Below, in pieces: positions 1 to 4,883 of a DNA stretch of 7,636 nucleotides. The notes below the pieces were generated by a model that did no database searches, was not told the DNA's origin, and saw nothing but the letters and a program-made list of their open reading frames with translations. Numbering within the stretch: position 1 is the stretch's first letter; every line of letters begins with the position of its first letter. The translations under genes were made by a program, and so were the position numbers. The stretch is taken from contig JBDTMC010000383.1 in assembly GCA_039934475.1 (NCBI GenBank), positions 1 to 7,636 on the forward strand, read 5' to 3'. The DNA is from JBDTMC01 sp039934475 (GTDB taxonomy: Bacteria; Acidobacteriota; Terriglobia; Bryobacterales; Bryobacteraceae).

Positions 1-230
1 GACGACGTGGGTTGCGTGAGCGTCGACAGGCCCGGTTTCGGCGGGATCGCGCTTGTCTGCGACTCCGACGCACGGATCGTGGAAACGCTAATCGACAACC
101 TCGGGTTAGCCTGTAGCTTCCCCATCGGCCACCTTTTCAGCGTGTGCTTTGCTAGCCTAACTTTCGCAGTTGGGCGGTTTCAAGCCAGCTAACCCATTTA
201 AATTCAGTGAGGGGTGGTGCTAGGTCTTCA
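1..230. other. No identifiable gene
   Basis: I see no supportable gene here. A plus-strand frame from a GTG at 7 to 192 is open for 61 codons, but it has no recognisable domain and no convincing ribosome binding site. An 8-bp inverted pair (113-120 and 188-195) is within what chance would give. The stretch from 193 to 230 lies just beyond the stop of the transposase-like frame, so it could hold an insertion sequence end, but I cannot recognise a terminal repeat. Confidence 0.4.
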
Positions 231-407
231 CTACAAGGAAGGCTGTGCCGGAGCGGCTACGGCGAGGGGATGGCGTGCTTTGATGCGCGGTGGAGGCTGC
301 GAGGGCAGTTTGATCCGGAGGTGGTCCAACACGGCCTGCACATCCTTGTCCGGCTGAGTATGACGTGGCAACATAAGCCAGCGGCCATCCACGATTCGTC
401 TGATAGC
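231..407 (-). pseudogene. Possible transposase C-terminal remnant
   Basis: On the minus strand this frame reads as about 58 codons ending in TAG at 231-233. Codon use looks coding. The protein has the feel of a DDE-transposase C-terminus: a basic start (IRRIVDGRW), then LPRHTQP, a short helix with DVQAVLDHL, then the proline stretch LPSQPPPRI and a loose tail. I am matching this pattern from memory and cannot name the insertion sequence family. No catalytic DDE residues are present, because only the last part of such a protein would be left. To the right the frame stays open, but from about 407 onward it is only the antisense shadow of the glycine-rich stress gene. This places a junction near 400-407. 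The alternative is a chance open frame on non-coding DNA. Confidence 0.35.
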
Positions 408-879
408 AGACGGCTTCGCCAACGACGACATTTCTGTTCTGCTTCCCGACACGAAGAGCTCAAAGGACTTCGCCCACGAGAAGAATACCAAGGCTCCGGA
501 AGGCGCCACCACTGGCGTCACCACCGGCGGGGTGATTGGCGGGACACTCGGCTTACTGGCCGGAATTGGAGCGCTCGCGATTCCCGGCATCGGTCCGTTC
601 ATCGCCGCCGGCCCCATTATGGGCGCGCTTGCCGGCCTCGGCGGCGGCGGCGCAGTCGGTGGACTGGTTGGCGCCCTGGTCGGAATGGGCATACCGGAGT
701 ACGAAGCCAAGCGTTATGAAGGCCGCATCAAAGACGGCGGTGTCCTGCTCTCGGTACATTGCGGGACATCCGACGACATCACGCGCGCGAAAGACATTCT
801 GAAGCAATCAGGCGCGGACGACATTTCCTCTACTGGTGAAGCCAGCGCGGAAAAGGTTGAAGTCGATTCGGCCCGTTAG
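400..879 (+). pseudogene. General stress protein, glycine-rich, 5'-truncated
   Basis: The frame encodes about 159 residues of a family often annotated as general stress protein (YflT/GSP17M-like). The order is: a conserved ADGF-x-NDDISVLLPD segment (406-450), the family signature around FAHEKNTKAPEGATTG (469-516), a long glycine/alanine hydrophobic hairpin (about 526-690, glycine-zipper-like, probably membrane-inserting), then GIPEYEAKRYEGRIKDGG (about 688-741) and a small soluble C-terminal domain with LLSVHC. The C-terminus is complete, ending in TAG at 877-879. The first ~25 residues of the usual protein (a short ferredoxin-like start) are missing. In frame there is a stop at 361-363 and no ATG, GTG or TTG until GTG 532, which lies inside the hydrophobic hairpin. 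Just upstream is sequence that looks like an opposite-strand transposase end, so the 5' part was probably replaced by a rearrangement. The protein may be expressed as a fragment from GTG 532 or not at all. Confidence 0.75.
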
Positions 880-952
880 GAGCAACGTTCGTGCGGGGGC
901 GGTGCAAGCGCTCCCGTTTAAGTATTCAGTAATTGCAAAAGAGGAGCAACGT

Positions 953-1207
953 ATGTCATTTCTTGCCTGGATCGTCCTGGGTTTGATCGCCGGTTTCATC
1001 GGCAGTAAGCTCGTCAACAAAAGCGGAGAAGGATTCATTCTCGACATTGTTTTAGGAATCGTCGGAGCAGTGGTCGGGGGATGGCTCTTCAGCGTCTTCG
1101 GCGCCCCCGGCGTAACCGGGTTGAACCTCTACAGCTTGCTTGTGGCTGTGGTGGGTTCAGTCGCCTTTCTCTTCATCTATCACGCGCTTTTGCGGCGCAA
1201 TGCGTAA
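953..1207 (+). CDS. GlsB/YeaQ/YmgE family stress membrane protein
   Basis: This is an 84-residue, very hydrophobic inner-membrane protein of the transglycosylase-associated/GlsB family (PF04226 type). Members are small stress-induced proteins of unknown biochemical function. Three transmembrane segments can be seen at about residues 3-19, 28-50 and 60-79. The family pattern is clear: GLIAGFIGSKL, a polar loop with GEGF, then DIVLGIVGAVVGGWLF and a conserved glycine-rich turn. The usual length is about 80-90 residues, so it is complete. I chose ATG 953 because GAGGAG (941-946) lies six bases upstream and the protein then begins exactly as the family does. An in-frame ATG at 836 would add residues that overlap the previous gene and is rejected. 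The next gene starts nine bases after the stop, so the two are probably cotranscribed. Confidence 0.9.
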   Translation: MSFLAWIVLGLIAGFIGSKLVNKSGEGFILDIVLGIVGAVVGGWLFSVFGAPGVTGLNLYSLLVAVVGSVAFLFIYHALLRRNA

Positions 1208-1216
1208 GGACATTAC

Positions 1217-1576
1217 ATGACAACAGACGAAAAGACGTGGAACGATTCCTTCACCGGCGGCGCCTCCGAGGTGAAGGACAAGATCGCTGGCATGGGCCGC
1301 GCCGCGGCCGCCTCCATCGACAAGTCTAGGGAGCCGGCGGCCGATCGCCTCGACGGCGCCGCCACCGCGCTACACGATAGCGCGGAGAACATCTCCGGGG
1401 CCGCTCATGCCGCTGCCGGGAAGCTAAATTCCGCGGCGGTATACGTCAGGGAGAATGATGTTGACTCGATGATGGCCGATGTCGGCCAGTTCGTAAGAAA
1501 GAATCCGGGCCCGTCCCTCCTGGTCGCCGCGGTAGGCGGTTTCTTTCTTGGGCGAGCCTTCACGCGTAACGACTGA
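1217..1576 (+). CDS. DUF883/ElaB-like tail-anchored protein
   Basis: This 119-residue protein has a polar, alanine-rich, helical body (about residues 15-92). One C-terminal hydrophobic segment follows (about 98-114), introduced by FVRKNPGPS and containing GGFFLGRAF. This is the layout of the DUF883/ElaB/YqjD group: amphipathic helices in the cytoplasm with a C-terminal membrane anchor that carries a glycine motif. Some enterobacterial members bind ribosomes in stationary phase; whether this one does is unknown. ATG 1217 is supported by AAGGA at 1206-1210, which overlaps the stop codon of the GlsB-like gene and lies six bases upstream. This tight spacing suggests translational coupling. The body also resembles LEA-like or apolipoprotein-like low-complexity helices, so the family assignment rests mainly on the C-terminus and the neighbours. 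Confidence 0.75.
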   Translation: MTTDEKTWNDSFTGGASEVKDKIAGMGRAAAASIDKSREPAADRLDGAATALHDSAENISGAAHAAAGKLNSAAVYVRENDVDSMMADVGQFVRKNPGPSLLVAAVGGFFLGRAFTRND

Positions 1577-1589
1577 GTAAGAGACTTCC

Positions 1590-1721
1590 ATGACGGCCGG
1601 CGATCGGTCCGTTTTTCGACATCTTCAGGACATCATTCGCAATGTCCAGGAGACCTCGATGCCGAACCCGCTTCGGCAGCCCGCTCAGGCACGCGGCGCG
1701 CTTACTCGCTCGCCGACGTGA
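1590..1721 (+). pseudogene. YqjE/phage-holin-3_6-like protein, truncated after ~21 codons
   Basis: Starting at ATG 1590, thirteen bases after the preceding stop, the frame reads MTAGDRSV followed by LQDIIRNVQE. This is how many YqjE/Phage_holin_3_6 proteins begin: a short cytosolic helix before two transmembrane segments of a ~130-residue protein. After residue 21 the sequence stops looking like the family, becomes proline/arginine-rich, and ends at TGA 1719-1721. No hydrophobic segments follow in any frame. In many genomes this gene follows a DUF883-like gene, as it does here, and that supports the call. The break is therefore near 1653, and the next recognisable sequence (from 1758) belongs to an unrelated opposite-strand gene. 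The short reading frame might still be translated, but it would have no membrane part. Confidence 0.5.
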
Positions 1722-1757
1722 TTGGGTCAACACGGTGCGCGAACTGATAGAAGCCGG

Positions 1758-1903
1758 ATGACCGTCGATTACTTTGCCGTCGCTGCGAATTAAGCACGGC
1801 ACCTTAAACCCAAATTCTCGGATGCTGGAGCGCATGCGATCTACGGCTGAGTCGTTCTTCCGCGGGTTGCGCGCATAGAAGCCCAGCCGATCAATCGACC
1901 ATA
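1758..1903 (-). pseudogene. ParB/Srx-like N-terminal domain remnant
   Basis: The minus strand from 1903 to 1758 encodes about 48 residues matching the start of ParB/sulfiredoxin-like domains: WSIDRLGFYARNPRKND, a helix with VDRMRSSIREFGF, the strand KVPCLIRSDGKVIDGH. In ParB-type proteins the GH ends the strand that leads into the nucleotide-binding region. Such domains occur in chromosome/plasmid partition proteins and also fused to phage DNA methyltransferases. After GH the expected helix (typically L-R-L-x-A-A-x-K-L) is absent and the frame continues with unrelated residues to 1560. Upstream, the frame closes at a TGA just before position 1930 and no good start codon lies between. The piece is therefore cut at both ends. 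It sits at the far end of the minus-strand phage-like island and was probably part of it. Confidence 0.7.
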
Positions 1904-2208
1904 CCCCTGTGCGAAGTCTTCCACGCTCAATTAACCGTCACCAGAATTGAAACCGTTGAGATGAGAGAATGCTAAAGAATCACCACATCGATCATTTGTA
2001 AGGTCACGTATAGCGCGGCCTGCGGAAGCCGCACAGGCAGCCTTTGTTCGTCGCAAAGCAACACTTACGAATACCATAGAGACGGGAATGTGCTCCTGGT
2101 CGCCGGCTGCTCGCAGGAGGCCTTGCGGGCCGAATTCCGCCATTCTTGGGTTGCACCACTCCAACGCGATTCGCCGCGAGGCCCGCGGCCCGGGTTCCCC
2201 CTCAAAGA
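1904..2208. other. Intergenic stretch, no supported gene
   Basis: About 300 bases without a gene I can defend. A minus-strand frame at 1931-2164 (77 codons, TTG start) is open but has no domain and no clear ribosome binding site. A GC hairpin, CCGCG (2174-2178) with CGCGG (2184-2188), lies about 20 bases past the stop of the minus-strand gene ending at 2209. It could help end transcription, but no T-run follows. Another short stem, TGCGG/CCGCA around a three-base loop, occurs near 2020-2032. Confidence 0.4.
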
Positions 2209-2727
2209 TCAGCCCAGCGACACGCGCTGTCTCTCGGAAACGCTCAGGATGTCGGCGGCTCCTCTGCTGTGTTCTTCTCCGCCGCTTTCTTTGATCCCAC
2301 GGCGGCCCGACTTCGCCGCGGCCTTGTCGTAACGCTGTTCACAAGCCGCCCACCCGGCACAAGCGAAATCATCGCCGTTCGCCGATATGAATCCCTTCAG
2401 CTTCCCGACAGCTGTGAGGGCACGCGCCTGCCGTTGCATTCTGACGGAGTTACTGCTTCTCGTGTCGGCGGTCAGGTGACGGAACGCCCAGGAAACGTCG
2501 CGGATAACGCGCGCGACGGAGGAGTCGCTCCCATACAGCGGGTGGCGGTTCTTTTCTCGGAATCGGTCCAGGATATCCTCAACCTCGGTGCGGTGCTCAT
2601 CCCCGTACGCGTACTCAAGCCTTGCCATCGCCTGTAGCTGATTCATGGCGTCTTTTAGAGTCCGCATCAAAGTTCTATCCCCGCCAAGCGCTTGCTTCGC
2701 CCTCGCTCCAGCCCCCGGTGGTCTCAC
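2209..2727 (-). CDS. Hypothetical helical protein of phage-like island
   Basis: I do not recognise this gene. From GTG 2727 it would be 172 residues, mostly helical and charged. It has a segment rich in acidic and basic residues (EVEDILDRFREKN), a middle part VARVIRDVSWAFRHL, and a disordered serine/glycine/arginine tail. There are no membrane segments or signal peptide. I chose GTG 2727 because it overlaps the stop of the upstream 135-residue gene as GTGA, and because GAGG (2736-2739) lies eight bases before it. An internal ATG at 2667 is the alternative; it gives 152 residues beginning MRTLKDAMNQLQ and has a weaker GGGGA upstream. The residues between the two starts are glycine/arginine-rich and look less conserved in character, so the later start cannot be excluded. 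Its context suggests a small accessory gene of an integrated phage or plasmid. Confidence 0.6.
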   Translation of the reverse strand: MRPPGAGARAKQALGGDRTLMRTLKDAMNQLQAMARLEYAYGDEHRTEVEDILDRFREKNRHPLYGSDSSVARVIRDVSWAFRHLTADTRSSNSVRMQRQARALTAVGKLKGFISANGDDFACAGWAACEQRYDKAAAKSGRRGIKESGGEEHSRGAADILSVSERQRVSLG

Positions 2728-3131
2728 CAGTTTTTCCTCACCTGCAGCCCGGTAAGTGTGGCATGACCCGGGCATAGCCAGTTGCCGTCAAGCCGGGACC
2801 AGCCCTGCTTTTTGGCGTCGCTTATCGCCTCTTGGACCGTTCGCTGGACCGTTTGAAGGGGCCACTCCCTACGAACGGAGCATGCGGCACACTGTGTGAC
2901 GTACGCCTTCTTTTTACTGTCTTGGTCCATTTCTCCCCCCGGCGCCTCGACATCGTCTTTCAGCTGCTCCATGTGCCACTCCATCGCAACAAACGCAAGA
3001 CCCGCGTCGCTGGCTTCCGAGCATGCCCGGATCCATTTGCCCTTGTGCGTGAACTCGTACCACCAGATTTCGGAATTTCGCTCTTCGCCGCTCGCCGGGT
3101 CGGTATAGGGTGAACGGTAGAGCGTAGGCAT
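2724..3131 (-). CDS. Small zinc-ribbon protein with integrase-like N-terminus
   Basis: A 135-residue protein with two parts. Residues about 20-58 read EIWWYEFTHKGKWIRACSEA and then a helix. This resembles the three-stranded arm-site DNA-binding domain at the N-terminus of tyrosine integrases, where a WWY-F-x-G-x-I-R pattern is common. Residues about 78-125 carry a probable zinc ribbon: C81-x2-C84, a helix with QEAISDAKKQGW, then WLC120-x2-H123. Zinc-ribbon proteins with this GW...CPxH ending are frequent in phages. No catalytic integrase domain follows. ATG 3131 has GGAGG eight bases upstream, inside the end of the preceding gene, whose stop is only three bases away, so the two are coupled. 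It ends in TGA 2724-2726 with a GTGA overlap into the next gene. The zinc-ribbon reading is firmer than the integrase resemblance. DNA or RNA binding is an inference. Confidence 0.7.
   Translation of the reverse strand: MPTLYRSPYTDPASGEERNSEIWWYEFTHKGKWIRACSEASDAGLAFVAMEWHMEQLKDDVEAPGGEMDQDSKKKAYVTQCAACSVRREWPLQTVQRTVQEAISDAKKQGWSRLDGNWLCPGHATLTGLQVRKNW
2736..2739 (-). promoter_or_regulatory. Ribosome binding site favouring GTG 2727
   Basis: On the minus strand GAGG is followed by eight bases and then GTG 2727, inside the last codons of the upstream gene. With the GTGA overlap it is the main reason for preferring the GTG start over ATG 2667. Confidence 0.45.
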
Positions 3132-3134
3132 GCC

Positions 3135-3446
3135 TTAATCCTCCCGCGGGCCGTCCCATCGCGCTATGGCCTGGTCGAGGGCGCGGGCCGCTGCATCAGT
3201 GTTACCGCGCCAGATGCTTTGCAGGCACTGGGAAACAAGGCCGGCGGTTACGCGAACGCGATCTGTTCCGAAGGACTCTTCTAGTTCAATGAGCCTGACT
3301 GGAACCTTGCCTGGCCCCGAAGTGGCTCCCGCCAGTAGACGCCAAAGGCCACTATCAATTATCGCCACCTCGGCAAGCTTCAGCTCCTCCTTCGCAATGT
3401 GACGACGCGCTTTGGCTAGCTTATTCCGGATGGATTGTTCGTGCAT
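3135..3446 (-). CDS. Hypothetical 103-residue protein
   Basis: I do not recognise this protein. It is 103 residues and appears fully helical. The N-terminus is basic (IRNKLAKARRHIAKEE), the middle contains VPVRLIELEESFGTDRVRV, and the C-terminal half has LVSQCLQSIWRGNTDAAARALDQAIARW. That last part is an amphipathic helix pair of the kind seen in TPR-like or small regulatory proteins. ATG 3446 has AAAGG eight bases upstream. The stop at 3135-3137 is three bases before the start of the zinc-ribbon gene, whose ribosome binding site lies inside this gene, so they form one operon. It has no signal peptide, membrane segment or cysteine motif. Confidence 0.6.
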   Translation of the reverse strand: MHEQSIRNKLAKARRHIAKEELKLAEVAIIDSGLWRLLAGATSGPGKVPVRLIELEESFGTDRVRVTAGLVSQCLQSIWRGNTDAAARALDQAIARWDGPRED

Positions 3447-3483
3447 GCATCGGGCCTTTTCACTCCCCCATTCGAGCCGGGGA

Positions 3484-3552
3484 TCAGACCGCGATCCGGT
3501 CCCGCTCGTTTACGTCCAACCCCAGGTTTCTAGACTTCCGCAGAATCCGCAT
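3484..3552 (-). pseudogene. Leftover 3' tail related to the HNH gene's end
   Basis: The minus frame from ATG 3552 to TGA 3484-3486 encodes 22 residues ending NLGLDVNERDRIAV. The HNH remnant upstream in the island ends NLVLAMSEQNRIAV, and both tails begin LRK. By my hand alignment 43 of 59 bases match across the two 3' ends (3484-3542 and 3923-3981). The frame stays open for a few codons upstream of ATG 3552 (SRALKRA) and then meets a TGA. The stretch from 3553 to 3633 holds nothing else I recognise. It looks like the 3' end of a second gene, a paralogue of the HNH gene or a gene sharing its C-terminus, whose front part is gone. Confidence 0.45.
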
Positions 3553-3633
3553 TGCCCTTTTGAGAGCCCGCGATCACATCGGCGTCGGCGACCTGAAGCT
3601 TCTTTACGAAGCAACTACTTCGTCCATTCGATT

Positions 3634-3891
3634 TTATGCTCCCCCTGTTGCCGACCGTGGTTTGGCGGCATCCGCTGTATCGATCATTGCTTGGCCAAGC
3701 TGAATCGATGCCTTCAAAGCTTGCTCCGCGGTCGGCCACGTGCTTCCCGAGAAACACCTCATGTTGTCGGCGCTCGACTTATCACGATGACGAATAAATA
3801 CTTCGGTGTTCCATTTCTCTTTGCCTTCGAGTTTGGGCACTGATGCCGTGAGCACGTAGACTTTGTAGCCCCGCGTCTTAGTCTGCAACAT
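3634..3891 (-). CDS. Hypothetical 85-residue protein
   Basis: A small soluble protein read from ATG 3891, with GGAGG about ten bases upstream. The first half is beta-like (YKVYVLTASVPKLEGKEKW, then TEVFIRHRD). The second half has a short strand and a helix (WPTAEQALKASIQLGQAMID) and a polar, probably disordered tail. The strand-strand-helix layout, with a T-x-E-x-A-x4-x4-G-x2-MID ending, recalls small HlyU/DUF6566-like proteins found in many proteobacteria and phages, but the match is loose. It lies 31 bases downstream of the HNH remnant in the same direction. It could be a complete gene or a domain cut from a larger one. Confidence 0.5.
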   Translation of the reverse strand: MLQTKTRGYKVYVLTASVPKLEGKEKWNTEVFIRHRDKSSADNMRCFSGSTWPTAEQALKASIQLGQAMIDTADAAKPRSATGGA

Positions 3892-3922
3892 CGCGGCCCA
3901 GTCCTCCCGCGCTTCAGACTTG

Positions 3923-4189
3923 TTAGACCGCGATTCGGTTCTGCTCGCTCATCGCCAAAACCAGATTCCCCGGCTTCCGCAACTTCGATAGCCGATCCTG
4001 AAACGCCCTAAACTCCGTGGCATGCTCGCTCTTGTAGCCCGGCGCCTTGTCCAACTTCTGGTTACAAGCCAAGCACACGGGCCAGAGATCCTCCAGGCGC
4101 GCGTTATGATGGCCGTTTGCATGGTCGACACTCCAGCCGCTACGGGGCCGCCCAGTAATTGGAGTGCCTGATCGCCGCGCGGAGAACAT
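3923..4189 (-). CDS. HNH endonuclease remnant
   Basis: The 88-residue frame shows the core of an HNH nuclease: WSVDH (D22-H23), NGHHNARLEDL with N29 as the conserved asparagine, then the second zinc pair C39-x2-C42 followed by N43. It ends in a helix (EFRAFQDRLSKLRK) and the short tail NLVLAMSEQNRIAV. HNH proteins cut DNA through the His-Asn-His metal site and are common next to phage packaging genes. The first CxxC pair, normally about 15 residues before DH, is missing: the corresponding place reads ARRSGTPITGRP, with arginine and serine where cysteines would be expected. The ATG at 4189 directly follows an in-frame TGA and has no clear ribosome binding site, so the true 5' end is probably lost. 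If the metal-site fold needs the first pair, the product is inactive. Confidence 0.65.
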   Translation of the reverse strand: MFSARRSGTPITGRPRSGWSVDHANGHHNARLEDLWPVCLACNQKLDKAPGYKSEHATEFRAFQDRLSKLRKPGNLVLAMSEQNRIAV

Positions 4190-4722
4190 TCAGTTTCCGT
4201 AACTAATGCGTGCCACCCCCCCGCGCTACTCGAGGAACTGGCATTTCTACAATCGCCCGATGGCCGCGCGGAACCACTTATTGGGCATCGCGATGCCAAT
4301 CGCGATTGGCGTCATTGGCTCCGTGTCCGGAACGCACTTTATCCCGATTCGTTCGTATGCGCGGGCTGGCAAGCGCTACCACCCCGCGCATAGGCTGATG
4401 CGTGCCGTCTCAACTCACCCAGCACTGGGTATGTCAACACTGGTCGAGTTGGTCCGAACTGCACCAAGGCAACCCGCCCGGCCGCCGAAAGACCGCCGAA
4501 AGACTTGATCGGTGGCGGGCAGGCCACCATGAGAGCGAGTGTACACCCGGATCGCCTGAATGGCGCATGATTATTTCAGCACTAAGTAGCGATGGATCCC
4601 AACCTGGTCCGAGTCTTGCCGGACCGGCCCGTGCTGCCGGTTGGGTCTAGTCTCAAACTGTGGGTGCACCCCTCCGGCCCGTGCTGCCGGTTGGGTCTAG
4701 TCTCAAACTGTGGGTGCACCCC
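4190..4722. other. Palindrome-rich non-coding block
   Basis: I see no gene here; the open frames lack domains and ribosome binding sites. It contains two overlapping perfect palindromes (4284-4297 and 4295-4310), a stem ACCCAG/CTGGGT (4417-4430) framed by CAACTC (4411-4416) and GAGTTG (4446-4451), an 11-bp tandem repeat CCGCCGAAAGA (4482-4492, 4493-4503), a stem GGTGGC/GCCACC (4511-4528), and the 50-bp tandem duplication at its right end. It separates the phage-like island from the signalling operon. Confidence 0.6.
4284..4310. repeat. Two overlapping perfect palindromes
   Basis: GGCATCGCGATGCC (4284-4297) and GCCAATCGCGATTGGC (4295-4310) are both perfect inverted repeats and share three bases. 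Each has the core ATCGCGAT, 12 bases apart. The arrangement resembles a double operator or a site for a dimeric DNA-binding protein, but no matching regulator gene is in the window. Confidence 0.6.
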
Positions 4723-4723
4723 T
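4624..4723. repeat. Exact 50-bp tandem duplication
   Basis: Bases 4624-4673 are repeated without a mismatch at 4674-4723. Each unit contains the palindrome GGGTGCACCC. The second unit ends at the base where the stop codon of the truncated response regulator begins (4723-4725), which places the repeat at the breakpoint of that gene. No third copy is seen in the window. An exact copy implies a recent duplication, or a misassembly. Confidence 0.95.
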
Positions 4724-4883
4724 CACGAGCCGTCGCCGCTCACGGCTCGCTCGCCGTTTGTAATCACGGTCAGTTGGCATTCCACCCTGTATTCATTCAG
4801 GGCTTCCCGCACGAGGCCGATATCCGCGGCGCTGTCCTCCACCAAGACAATCTCCGGTAGTCGATTGGCGCGTAAGGGTTCAC
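4723..4883 (-). pseudogene. Second Rcp-type response regulator, frameshifted and truncated
   Basis: The minus strand encodes the first ~45 residues of a receiver domain: PEIVLVEDSAADIGLVREAL, then EYRVECQLTVITNGERAV. The acidic pocket (E-D) and first helix are present. It then reads SGDGS and stops at TGA 4723-4725, before the phosphoacceptor aspartate, so it cannot be phosphorylated. The natural start is probably GTG 4881-4883, which overlaps the kinase stop as GTGA, as at the other junction of this operon. From that GTG the frame reads VNPYAPIDY and then needs one extra base near 4854-4858 to join PEIVLVED; adding a base to the CCGG there restores it. Without that correction the domain has no start of its own. 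An 8-bp stem (4726-4733 with 4742-4749) lies right at the cut end. Confidence 0.75.

Noticed and set aside
113..195. Inverted pair GGGTTAGC / GCTAACCC spaced 67 bp apart.
   Set aside because: Eight-base pairs at this distance are expected several times by chance in a window this size, and no gene or element boundary is clearly linked to it.
231..710. A proline/alanine-rich minus-strand protein over the stress gene.
   Set aside because: From about 407 to 710 it is the antisense shadow of the glycine-rich hairpin; only the part below 407 is considered coding-like.
878..952. An 11-bp direct repeat AGGAGCAACGT at 878-888 and 942-952.
   Set aside because: Each contains a ribosome-binding-like AGGAG and the copies diverge at once on both sides. 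It may be leftover duplication of a leader but is too short to claim; only the second copy serves a gene.
1931..2164. A minus-strand open frame of 77 codons.
   Set aside because: Rare TTG start, no ribosome binding site, no domain, and an amino-acid composition like non-coding DNA.
2146..2637. A long plus-strand open frame of 163 codons.
   Set aside because: It lies antisense to the better supported minus-strand helical gene and has no ribosome binding site or recognisable domain.
4206..4650. Plus-strand open frames across the block between the island and the signalling operon.
   Set aside because: No domain, no ribosome binding site, and they run through palindromes and tandem repeats.
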